Below are positions 1 through 7,465 of a DNA stretch of 39,072 nt, in pieces. The translations under genes and the position numbers were made by a program. The DNA comes from DAORHV01 sp964434575 (lineage in GTDB: Bacteria; Patescibacteriota; Gracilibacteria; Peribacterales; Peribacteraceae), in the NCBI GenBank assembly GCA_964434575.1, contig CAYSWB010000013.1, forward strand, positions 1 through 39,072, in the 5' to 3' direction. Positions within the stretch are counted from its first letter, which is position 1, and each line of letters starts with the position of its first letter. The notes below the pieces were generated by a model, which saw nothing but the letters and a program-made list of their open reading frames with translations, had not been told where the DNA came from and did not search any database.

Positions 1-742
<742 letters not shown>

Positions 743-755
743 AGTACGGGGTCAG

Positions 756-784
756 AGAATAGAGGCAGAACTTGCGGGAGGCAA
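756..784 (-). promoter_or_regulatory. Predicted sigma70 promoter of rpoD
   Basis: On the minus strand TTGCCT (779-784) is followed after 17 bp by TATTCT (756-761). Transcription would begin near 749, about 6 nt before the ATG at 742. A second candidate -10, TACTAT (741-746), overlaps that start codon and would instead serve the ATG at 694. Confidence 0.55.
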
Positions 785-901
785 GCCGAGAACCGGAAGT
801 CGGCCATGTGGAAAATCCCACACCCCGCCAACCCTCCGGGTTCTCTGACTGCCCAAGCGGGTTTTTCTTACCTGCAAGCGCTTTTTTGGCCGCGCGATCG
901 G

Positions 902-912
902 CATGCTAGAGT
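902..912 (+). promoter_or_regulatory. Predicted -10 region of the Stealth gene
   Basis: CATGCT (902-907) and the overlapping TAGAGT (907-912) resemble the -10 boxes found just before other genes here. They lie 10-15 nt before the ATG at 923 and predict a leaderless or near-leaderless mRNA. No clear -35 box is seen. Confidence 0.4.
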
Positions 913-922
913 GACGGCCGTG

Positions 923-1852
923 ATGGAATCCATCGACGCCGTTATCACCTGGGTCGACGGCGGCCGCATCGGCCACCGGGTTTCTCGCTGGTTGCGCCGG
1001 CGCTCGCTCCGCTCCGCATGCGCCGACTCCGACATGCGCCGGCGGTATGCGGATCATGAGGAGCTGCGGTACGCGCTGCGGTCACTGCGCGCCAACGCGC
1101 CGTGGGTCCGCACCGTGTTCCTCGTGACCGACGGCTCACGCCCGGCATGGCTGAAGGAAGGCCCGGGATTGCGCGTCGTCACCCACCGCGAGATCTTCGC
1201 GAACGCGAAGGATCTGCCCACCTTCAACTCCAGGGCGATCGAACTGCGTCTGCATGGCATCGAAGGATTGTCGGAACAATTCTTGTACTTCAACGACGAC
1301 ACCTTCCTTGGCACGCCGCTCGTGCAAGGCGACTTCTTCCGCGACGGCAAGATCATGACCCTGTTTTCGGAACACGATCTTCCGCAAGGCGCCCCGGCAC
1401 CCGCCGACGGGGCATTCGCCTGCGGCCTGAAAAACGCGGGGGCACTCCTGGACGCGCGCTTCGGCAAAGCCGGACGCCGCCAGCTCCAGCATCACGCGCG
1501 ACCGATGCTCAGGTCGGTCTTCCTGGAATTCGCTCGCGACTTTCCCGAGGCCTTCGCGCACACGTCCTCGAATGCCTTCCGCTCCCGGAACGACGTGTCG
1601 TTCGCGGCATGCATCCACCCGTATTACGCCTGGCATACCGGACGGGCGTTCGAAAGTCCGCTCACGTTTTCCGCGCTGTGCCTGGGCGACGACGAAGGCA
1701 AGAACATCGAAGGACTCCGATGGCTCGCGGGCAATCGTCGCGACCTGTTCTGCATCAACGACGACACGACGAAACCGTGCCGTGAAACATGGAGCGCGAT
1801 GCGCGAAGTCCTGGGAACGATGTTCGCCGAACCGTCTCCGTTCGAACGCTGA
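923..1852 (+). CDS. Stealth-family sugar-phosphate transferase
   Basis: 309-residue protein carrying the conserved regions of the Stealth family (capsule polysaccharide phosphotransferases, related to eukaryotic GlcNAc-1-phosphotransferase). CR1 is DAVITWVD (residues 5-12). CR2 spans about 42-127, with DHEELRYALRSL, APWVRTVFLVTDG, LPTFNSRAIE and FLYFNDD. CR4 ends in CINDD (277-281). Family members transfer sugar-1-phosphate units to build phosphate-linked surface polysaccharides; the substrate here is unknown. The reading frame is open back to 806, but similarity starts at the ATG at 923, which also follows a -10 box. A GTG at 920 is an alternative. The gene lies inverted between dnaG and rpoD, and its stop codon abuts the dnaG stop. 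No other capsule genes are nearby. Confidence 0.88.
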   Translation: MESIDAVITWVDGGRIGHRVSRWLRRRSLRSACADSDMRRRYADHEELRYALRSLRANAPWVRTVFLVTDGSRPAWLKEGPGLRVVTHREIFANAKDLPTFNSRAIELRLHGIEGLSEQFLYFNDDTFLGTPLVQGDFFRDGKIMTLFSEHDLPQGAPAPADGAFACGLKNAGALLDARFGKAGRRQLQHHARPMLRSVFLEFARDFPEAFAHTSSNAFRSRNDVSFAACIHPYYAWHTGRAFESPLTFSALCLGDDEGKNIEGLRWLAGNRRDLFCINDDTTKPCRETWSAMREVLGTMFAEPSPFER

Positions 1853-3598
1853 TCACTTCGCCATCTGCGCCAGCTTGAGGACCTGCTGGTACTTGGTGAG
1901 CAGGCGTACCTCCTCGTCGGCGCGGCCGGCTTTTCGAGCCTCCTTCAGTTCGGCGACGATCTCGTTTTGCTTGCGCACCATCAGCTCGCGGTTGGACTCC
2001 GCACATTGTTTGCGCAGCGTCCTCGTGGCGAGGGTATCGGCCTGCAGGCCGAACGTCTCTTCGCAGTACAACGCCAAAACGCCGACCTTCTCTTTCAGCA
2101 CCGGGTCCGCTCCGGCGGACTCCAGAATCTGATCCAACGGCACGTCCTCGGCCTTCGCCAGCACGGTGCGGATCTTCTCCCAAGCCTGGTCCTCGGACGG
2201 GATCAACTCGCCCAGGATCGTGCGGACGCGCGGATGGATGATGGCGATGCCGATGCAGAGCTCGAACCGGCTGAATGAACCGGTGTCGATGAGCTCCTTC
2301 GTGTTCTTTCTGGCCAGGTCGCCGGACAGGAAATTCTTGAAGTCCCGCTCGGCCTCGCCCATGGTGATCGACAAGGGTCCGCCGATTTTCTCCAGGTATG
2401 CGCGCTGTTGCGCGGCGTCTGGCAACGAGGCGATGAGCGCGAACATCTTGTGGCGGATGCGCTCCTTGCCGGCGGGTTGCGCGGCGTCGGGCATGGCGAT
2501 GAGCTGGCTGAGCATGCCGTCCAGGAACGGCACGGTCTTGGTGGTGACGATGTCGTGGAACAAGGCCGGATTCTCCTGCACCAATTCATCGGGATCCTTG
2601 GCCGGGATGGTGATGGACAACACGGCGACGTTTTCTTTCACCAGCAGCTGGAAGGCGCGGTCCGCGGCCTTCTGTCCGGCCTGGTCCTGATCCAGGCACA
2701 GGATAACTTTGTCGGCGTAGCGCTTGATGAGCTTCACGTGATCCTCGGTCAGCGCGGTGCCGGAAACGGCGACGGCATTTTTCACGCCGGCCTTGTGCGC
2801 GGCGACCACGTCGAAGTACCCCTCCACCAGCAGCATGCTCTTGGATTGCCTGATGGCCTCGCGCGCCTGGTGCAAGCCGTACAAAACGGTCGACTTGTGG
2901 TACAGCGGACCATCGGGGCTGTTGACGTATTTCGCGTCGGCATCCCCCATCGCACGCCCGCCGAAACCGATGACGCGGCCCTGCGCATCACCGATCGGGA
3001 ACATGATGCGCTGACGGAAGCGGTCGTAGATGCGCTCCTCGGACAACTCCTTCTGCACGCCGAGTCCCGCACCCACGATCTCCGAACGGCTGAATCCCGC
3101 CTTGAGCAGATGGTCATAGGTTTCGGAGAATGAATCCGGCGCATATCCGATGCCGAACGTCTGCATGAGTTCTTCGGTGACGCCGCGCTTCTTCACGTAC
3201 TCGGCAGCCGCCGGGGTGGAACGCAGCCGGGCTTGAAAGAACTCGACTGCCTTGTCCAAACAATCGCGCATGCGTTCCTTGGCGTCTTTTTCGACCTTGG
3301 CGTTGGGGCGCTCGCGGTCCTTGGGCAACTCCACCCCCGTCTTCTCCGCAAGCAGCTTGAGGGCCGTCGGAAAATCGACGTTCTCGATGCGCTGGAAGAA
3401 CGAAAAAATGTCGCCGCCGGATTGGCAGGCGAAGCAGTACGCGATCCCTTTGTCCGGCGAGACCAGCAGGCTGGGCTTTTTATCGTTGTGGAACGGGCAC
3501 AGACAGACGTAGTTGCGCCCCTTCTTCTGCAACTGACAATACTGGGCGACCAGTTGTTCGATCGGGAGCCGTGCGCGGATGTCCTCTTTGGCGTCCAT
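1853..3598 (-). CDS. dnaG: DNA primase DnaG
   Basis: 581-residue replicative primase that makes RNA primers at the fork. The N-terminal CHC2 zinc finger has its ligands at C34, H37, C55 and C58. The catalytic core follows, with the DnaG motif ERIYDRFRQRIMFPIGD and a TOPRIM domain (LLVEGYFDVVAAHKAG, then CLDQDQAG). The C-terminal about 200 residues are the helicase-binding type region and are poorly conserved. Length is normal for the family. ATG 3598 follows a TATACT box by 9 nt, so the mRNA should have almost no leader. rpoD lies downstream on the same strand, as in the classical rpsU-dnaG-rpoD operon, but the opposite-strand Stealth gene intervenes. Its TGA stop touches the Stealth TGA, forming TGATCA at 1850-1855. 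Confidence 0.97.
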   Translation of the reverse strand: MDAKEDIRARLPIEQLVAQYCQLQKKGRNYVCLCPFHNDKKPSLLVSPDKGIAYCFACQSGGDIFSFFQRIENVDFPTALKLLAEKTGVELPKDRERPNAKVEKDAKERMRDCLDKAVEFFQARLRSTPAAAEYVKKRGVTEELMQTFGIGYAPDSFSETYDHLLKAGFSRSEIVGAGLGVQKELSEERIYDRFRQRIMFPIGDAQGRVIGFGGRAMGDADAKYVNSPDGPLYHKSTVLYGLHQAREAIRQSKSMLLVEGYFDVVAAHKAGVKNAVAVSGTALTEDHVKLIKRYADKVILCLDQDQAGQKAADRAFQLLVKENVAVLSITIPAKDPDELVQENPALFHDIVTTKTVPFLDGMLSQLIAMPDAAQPAGKERIRHKMFALIASLPDAAQQRAYLEKIGGPLSITMGEAERDFKNFLSGDLARKNTKELIDTGSFSRFELCIGIAIIHPRVRTILGELIPSEDQAWEKIRTVLAKAEDVPLDQILESAGADPVLKEKVGVLALYCEETFGLQADTLATRTLRKQCAESNRELMVRKQNEIVAELKEARKAGRADEEVRLLTKYQQVLKLAQMAK

Positions 3599-3607
3599 GG
3601 GAGGGTG

Positions 3608-3613
3608 AGTATA
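3608..3613 (-). promoter_or_regulatory. Predicted -10 box of dnaG
   Basis: TATACT on the minus strand, 9 nt before the dnaG ATG and inside the 27-bp gap after the upstream methyltransferase gene. It suggests that dnaG has its own promoter and a leader of only a few bases. Confidence 0.55.
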
Positions 3614-3625
3614 TACCTCGGCGCC

Positions 3626-5065
3626 CTAAGAGAACATTCTCACGATCTCGCGGGGCAAACGGTTTAAGATCCTGCCTTGCTTGAGCATGCCCCGGCCCAG
3701 CAGCATCGGGCGTCCGGCCGGATGATCCATGCTCAGCAGCAAGTCGCCGTGACCCGGATCCTCGACTATGAGGTCCCTGCCGGCGAGTACCTGCTTTCGC
3801 TGGTCCGGCGTGAGGTGCATGACATGCTGGCGAGCCCTATTTCCACGCAAAGTTGCCATCTCATGCGACAGCCGTGCCAAGCCGTGTTCGGTCTGCTTTC
3901 CAAACGGCAGGCCGGCCATGTATTTGGGTGCCGGAATGAAGAAATCGAGCGCTTCTTGGGTGATGACGTGTAAGTTTTCTTTGCTGGCAAACAATTGCTC
4001 GTTTTCCTCTACCATAAGGGCTCCGTACCATTCATCGATTCGCTGAACCCACTCCTTACGGCGAGCTTTTGGCAAGACGTCGAGCTTGGGAAACTGTCCC
4101 TCGATGCGTTCCGGATGCCTGGTGGGAGCGCGCTTCTCCAATACGGCCGCAAAGAAGCCTTCGGTATCGTACGTCTGCGGCCATAAACGGAAGGCTGGGA
4201 AGGGCTGCTTGGTCTGAATCCACTCTTGCACGCGGGCGGATTCCTCAAGCGCCTTGGACAGATCCATCCCCAGTTCTTTCGTGGGGTCGATGATCGTCAG
4301 TTGATCACCAAATTTATTCATGATGGAGCCCAAGACGGTCTCATTTTCTTCGGGTGTAAGGGTGCAAGTGGAGTACACGATCCGGCCGCCGACTTTCGTC
4401 GCATGGATCGCCGCCTCCAAGAGTTCTTGCTGCAGGCGGGACATCTTGCCGATGTTGTCGTCCGAGCAGTACATCAGCGCATCCGAATCCTTGCGCGCGG
4501 TTCCTTGGGCGGTGCACGGCGCATCGCAAAGCACGCGGTCGAACCTCTCGGTCATATTGCGCGCAAACCACTGGCCCACCTTCTTGGTGACCACGATGTT
4601 GATCACGCCGGCCCGCTGAATGTTGGAGGCAAGCGCCCACATGCGTTTCTCCTGAACGTCGTTGGCGACGACCACCCCCTTGTTTTGCAAACGCGCGGCG
4701 ATTTGGGTCGTCTTGCTGCCGGGCGCGGAGCTCATATCCAGGATCGCCTCGCCGGGCTGGGGATCCAACAGGGCGACGGGGAGCATGCTGGCGGCCTCCT
4801 GCATGTAGGTATGTCCAAGAACGTGAAGCAGGTCCTTGCCGAGTGCCTCTTCGCGGTCCTCGCGGTCGACGTAGAACGCCTCCGGGCACCACGTGACGGG
4901 TTGCAACTTCCACTGACGCGCTTCGGCCCAGGTTTTGAACTCCCCCACCGTCGATTTCAACGTATTAACACGCTTTGATTTTCGCAACGGCAACTCGCTC
5001 ATGCGCTTGAGTTCGGCCACGTCCGTGACGGGCGCGTATCGGTCGAAGGGATGTTCTTTCGGCAC
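3626..5065 (-). CDS. RsmB/RsmF-family RNA (cytosine-5) methyltransferase
   Basis: 479-residue Nol1/Nop2/Sun-type enzyme that uses S-adenosylmethionine to methylate C5 of cytosines in rRNA or tRNA. The N-terminal family signature LRKSKRVNTLK is at about 27-37. SAM motif I is DMSSAPGSKT (110-119). The two conserved cysteines are in DAPC (C184) and STCTLTPEE (C234, nucleophile by analogy). The last about 130 residues resemble the PUA-like RNA-binding extension of RsmF-type enzymes. The frame is open to 5413, but sequence upstream of 5065 is not family-like. I chose GTG 5065 because TTGCTT, 17 bp, CATGCT places the transcript start at that codon. ATG 5002 would remove part of the conserved N-terminus. 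The target base cannot be told. Confidence 0.92.
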   Translation of the reverse strand: MPKEHPFDRYAPVTDVAELKRMSELPLRKSKRVNTLKSTVGEFKTWAEARQWKLQPVTWCPEAFYVDREDREEALGKDLLHVLGHTYMQEAASMLPVALLDPQPGEAILDMSSAPGSKTTQIAARLQNKGVVVANDVQEKRMWALASNIQRAGVINIVVTKKVGQWFARNMTERFDRVLCDAPCTAQGTARKDSDALMYCSDDNIGKMSRLQQELLEAAIHATKVGGRIVYSTCTLTPEENETVLGSIMNKFGDQLTIIDPTKELGMDLSKALEESARVQEWIQTKQPFPAFRLWPQTYDTEGFFAAVLEKRAPTRHPERIEGQFPKLDVLPKARRKEWVQRIDEWYGALMVEENEQLFASKENLHVITQEALDFFIPAPKYMAGLPFGKQTEHGLARLSHEMATLRGNRARQHVMHLTPDQRKQVLAGRDLIVEDPGHGDLLLSMDHPAGRPMLLGRGMLKQGRILNRLPREIVRMFS

Positions 5066-5071
5066 GGTCGG

Positions 5072-5100
5072 AGCATGATCGAAGAGCGTGGCGAAAGCAA
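5072..5100 (-). promoter_or_regulatory. Predicted promoter of the RNA methyltransferase
   Basis: Minus-strand TTGCTT (5095-5100), 17-bp spacer, CATGCT (5072-5077). The hexamer ends 6 nt before GTG 5065, predicting a leaderless mRNA and supporting that start. Confidence 0.5.
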
Positions 5101-5147
5101 TGTTGTCGCTTGGGAAGTCGCATCCCGGCTTCCGGCCGGGAAAGAAA

Positions 5148-5175
5148 TTGCCACGCCCGCCGTGATGACGATACT
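5148..5175 (+). promoter_or_regulatory. Predicted promoter of the small acidic gene pair
   Basis: TTGCCA (5148-5153), 16-bp spacer, GATACT (5170-5175). The expected transcript start falls at or next to ATG 5183. It diverges from the methyltransferase promoter about 50 bp away. Confidence 0.5.
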
Positions 5176-5182
5176 GATGATC

Positions 5183-5521
5183 ATGAATACTCCGACATTC
5201 GAACACATGGAAGAAGTGGCGGAGGATGAAATTGCCCAAGTAAGCGCCGCTGAGTGGGATATCGACCCGAGGATGATGGGGAACGTGGTCGCGGGCGTCA
5301 TTGCGGGCCGTCTGCAGAACGAAGGCCTGCGCTTGCACGGTGACGCCGAGGAGCTCGGCGTCGAGTGCACTGTCCGCGCGGCCGTGCTCCTGGCCCTGCA
5401 ACGCAGGGCGCATTTGAGCCTGATGGAAGCCGGACCTTGCATCGATGGCGTGATCCGCTACCTAAGCGAACCTCCATTCAACCAACCAGACCCGCCGTAT
5501 GAGTCCCGAAACGCCGCCTGA
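5183..5521 (+). CDS. Small acidic protein of unknown function (first of a pair)
   Basis: 112 residues with no recognised domain. It is rich in Glu, Asp and Ala, has no membrane segment or signal peptide, and is probably an all-helical cytosolic protein. The frame is open from 5051, but the ATG at 5183 sits right behind a promoter-like TTGCCA/GATACT pair, so I chose it; ATG 5165 is the nearest alternative. The 3' end overlaps the next gene by 23 bp, indicating co-transcription and probably translational coupling. It is divergent from the RNA methyltransferase. Reality as a gene is supported by the promoter, the overlap and the lack of a better frame, not by homology. Confidence 0.6.
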   Translation: MNTPTFEHMEEVAEDEIAQVSAAEWDIDPRMMGNVVAGVIAGRLQNEGLRLHGDAEELGVECTVRAAVLLALQRRAHLSLMEAGPCIDGVIRYLSEPPFNQPDPPYESRNAA

Positions 5522-5861
5522 CGATCTGCCAGTAACCGCCGAAGAGGCGGCGGAAGATTCCTATGACACCGTCATTTCGATGATGGATACCCTGCGTGCC
5601 TACCTGGAGGAGCACCGCGGTGAAGATACGGTGCTCTCGGAAGCCCATGAAGCGATGATGGACCATGATGAGGCCTACCACCCCAACGGCTTTGAGCTTG
5701 GGGAGCGGGGCTTGGCGTCGTTGGGTTTCTTACGGGTTGCAACACTGCTCGATGGCCACCCTACGGCATCCATATTGCTCAACAGGCTATTTGCCGCAGA
5801 AGAAAGGGCTCGATCGCGTGCAATTGCATTGCTTCGTCAAATATATAAAGATTATTTGTAA
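5499..5861 (+). CDS. Small acidic protein of unknown function (second of a pair)
   Basis: 120 residues, not recognised. The first half is strongly acidic (many Glu/Asp around 8-60); the second half becomes basic toward the C-terminus (AEERARSRAIALLRQIYK). It has no signal peptide or membrane segment. It starts 23 bp inside the preceding gene. The last about 30 bases of the gene turn AT-rich and run into an AT-rich intergenic stretch with a terminator-like hairpin. It could act with the preceding protein, but nothing in the sequence says how. Confidence 0.6.
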   Translation: MSPETPPDDLPVTAEEAAEDSYDTVISMMDTLRAYLEEHRGEDTVLSEAHEAMMDHDEAYHPNGFELGERGLASLGFLRVATLLDGHPTASILLNRLFAAEERARSRAIALLRQIYKDYL

Positions 5862-5877
5862 TGATTTAGCCCTTATT

Positions 5878-5903
5878 AAAGAGAAAATACATGATCTCTT
5901 TTT
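5878..5903 (+). terminator. Rho-independent terminator after the acidic gene pair
   Basis: Perfect 7-bp stem AAAGAGA (5878-5884) with TCTCTTT (5895-5901) around a 10-nt loop, running into a short T tract. It lies 17 bp after the stop codon of the second gene. The stem is AT-rich, so it is of moderate strength. Confidence 0.55.
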
Positions 5904-5927
5904 GTATACATATATGATGGTTGCTTT

Positions 5928-5956
5928 TTGGTAATTTCGGTGTGGAAAAGTATGCT
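5928..5956 (+). promoter_or_regulatory. Predicted promoter of the methyltransferase-like pair
   Basis: TTGGTA (5928-5933), 17-bp spacer, TATGCT (5951-5956). An overlapping TAGACT (5956-5961) is a second -10 candidate that would start transcription at GTG 5969. Confidence 0.5.
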
Positions 5957-5968
5957 AGACTTGCCGTC

Positions 5969-6697
5969 GTGCATGCAAAGAACACCAGCGGCACCTCGAT
6001 GGATGCGGCCGAAGAAATGCTGCGCGTGATCGAGCGGCTCCAGTCCTCGGCGGCACGCACCAAGCTTCCGCCGCATAATTTGGCCGTCGACTTCCCACAA
6101 AAAAGCCCGCTGGGTCAACGCGCATTCAAGCTCACGCAACGGACCGGAGCAGAGTCGCTGGGCGTGATGTGCGAAGGACCCGATGTTCTTGCCCGGGTGC
6201 GCGAGATGGCTGCAAGCACCCCCGACAAACTCAGGAATGTTGGGATCGTGCTATTGAACTACATGATGCACGATATTCGGGCAGAAGAACGTGACCTCTT
6301 CATCGCCGAGATGCGCGCAGAGTGTCCTGATGCGCTCTTTCTCGTTGCCGACTACACCATGCGAGAAATGCCCTCGAATGAAGCGGAGTTGCTGTTTACA
6401 GCCAACATGGAGCACCAAAGGAAGTCGGGCATGACTCCGGGGCACTTCCTGGAGCATCACCGCCAAACGACCTACGCCGATCTTGTGGCGATGATGCGTT
6501 ACGGATTCTCCAGTGTCCGGGGCCACCGGCTGCCGGCCGCAAGAGCCCTGGTCGCGGGCGCCCCGCCCGTGTTCTGGACGCCGGATTTGGAGGCCGATTG
6601 GACGGATGAAGCACAGATTGCCGACGACTCGTTATTGCCGATGCCGACCGTCGTGGTCTACCGCGGCTGTCCGTCCGCGGTCGGCATCAGTTCATGA
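5969..6697 (+). CDS. Methyltransferase-like Rossmann protein with degenerate SAM motif I
   Basis: 242 residues. The centre (about 91-130: VGIVLLNYMMHD, then DALFLVADYTM) lines up with the matching half of the next gene and looks like strands 4-5 of a class I methyltransferase. Where motif I should be, the protein reads AVDFPQKSPLG (39-49) instead of a glycine-rich D-G-T-G loop, so SAM binding is doubtful. GTG 5969 is chosen because it sits behind TATGCT/TAGACT boxes; ATG 5999 is an alternative that loses ten residues. It forms an operon with the following gene (7-bp gap). It may be a non-catalytic partner or a diverged enzyme; this is inference. Confidence 0.6.
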   Translation: MHAKNTSGTSMDAAEEMLRVIERLQSSAARTKLPPHNLAVDFPQKSPLGQRAFKLTQRTGAESLGVMCEGPDVLARVREMAASTPDKLRNVGIVLLNYMMHDIRAEERDLFIAEMRAECPDALFLVADYTMREMPSNEAELLFTANMEHQRKSGMTPGHFLEHHRQTTYADLVAMMRYGFSSVRGHRLPAARALVAGAPPVFWTPDLEADWTDEAQIADDSLLPMPTVVVYRGCPSAVGISS

Positions 6698-6704
6698 AAC
6701 AATC

Positions 6705-7406
6705 ATGGTCAAAGAGAACCACATGTTCAGGCCTGGCGACCCGGATGAACGCCGTGATGAAGCTATGGAATCCGTCTACCGCGAGGGCCGTCATATGCAG
6801 GCATACCTCAGAATGCAGGAGTTGTACCGCAAGAGAATGGGCTCCGTACGACGCCGTGAAGGGGCCGTGCACGCTCTGGACTTCGGCACTGGCGAGGATG
6901 GAGTGGCGCGCGGCATCCTGGACACCTACGTCGAGCCGGGCGACACGGTGAGTCTGTACGACCCCGCGGCGAAAATCGCCCCTCCTCGCAAGCACGAGCG
7001 CGTCGTAGGGCGGGAAGAAGTGTTCGGCCCCATGCCGGCCGGCGTGAACGTCGTCAGCATCGCGTTCGTACTGAGCCTGCTGGAACCACACGAAGCGCGG
7101 AACACACTGAGGGCTCTTCGGGAGGCTCATCCGGATGCCGAGTTCATCATCGTGGATTATCTGCTGAAAGGAAGACTGGACTTGGCGGAACTCCTTGTGG
7201 CGAAAGAGGAAGTGAAATGGCGCCGCAGCATCGGCGACGCCGAGTTCGTGCGGACGCGAACGCGGTTCGACGTCGGCGAACTGTGCAACATGCTGGGGGA
7301 TTCCGGTATGCCGGTGTGCGAGTCGGACGTGCAGCCGCTGGACGATAAGAGCATGCGGGGGGCGGTCGTTGTTGGGCGTGCCAATGAGTTTTTCGTGGCG
7401 TATTAA
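6705..7406 (+). CDS. Class I SAM-dependent methyltransferase-like protein
   Basis: 233 residues. Motif I is seen as ALDFGTGEDGVARG (57-70), followed by an acidic end of strand 2 (TVSLYDP), a strand-4 segment NVVSIAFVLSLLE and a strand-5 segment AEFIIVDYLLKG. This is the usual order of class I methyltransferases. The second half is similar to that of the preceding protein, which suggests duplication. Start ATG 6705 lies 7 bp after the upstream stop with no Shine-Dalgarno; ATG 6723 is possible. The substrate is unknown, and no neighbouring pathway gene helps. Confidence 0.7.
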   Translation: MVKENHMFRPGDPDERRDEAMESVYREGRHMQAYLRMQELYRKRMGSVRRREGAVHALDFGTGEDGVARGILDTYVEPGDTVSLYDPAAKIAPPRKHERVVGREEVFGPMPAGVNVVSIAFVLSLLEPHEARNTLRALREAHPDAEFIIVDYLLKGRLDLAELLVAKEEVKWRRSIGDAEFVRTRTRFDVGELCNMLGDSGMPVCESDVQPLDDKSMRGAVVVGRANEFFVAY

Positions 7407-7427
7407 CACGTAGTGACTAGGAATCTT

Positions 7428-7455
7428 TTGACAAGTATTCCGCACCATTTATCGT
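7428..7455 (+). promoter_or_regulatory. Predicted promoter of the dipeptidase gene
   Basis: Consensus TTGACA (7428-7433), 16-bp spacer, TATCGT (7450-7455). Transcription should start about 4 nt before ATG 7466. The -10 box and most of the spacer lie within a perfect inverted repeat (7437-7462). Confidence 0.65.
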
Positions 7456-7462
7456 GCGGAAT
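7437..7462. promoter_or_regulatory. Perfect inverted repeat over the dipeptidase promoter (operator candidate)
   Basis: ATTCCGCAC (7437-7445) and GTGCGGAAT (7454-7462) are exact reverse complements around an 8-nt centre that holds most of the -10 box. A dimeric regulator bound here would cover the promoter. If transcription starts near 7462 the repeat is not in the mRNA, which favours a DNA-level operator over an RNA hairpin. Confidence 0.5.
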
Positions 7463-7465
7463 CAT

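Noticed and set aside
827..868. GC hairpin followed by a T run, resembling a terminator on the plus strand
   Set aside because: There is no plus-strand gene upstream (rpoD is on the minus strand), the stem CCCGC/GCGGG is short with a long loop, and the Stealth promoter lies downstream of it.
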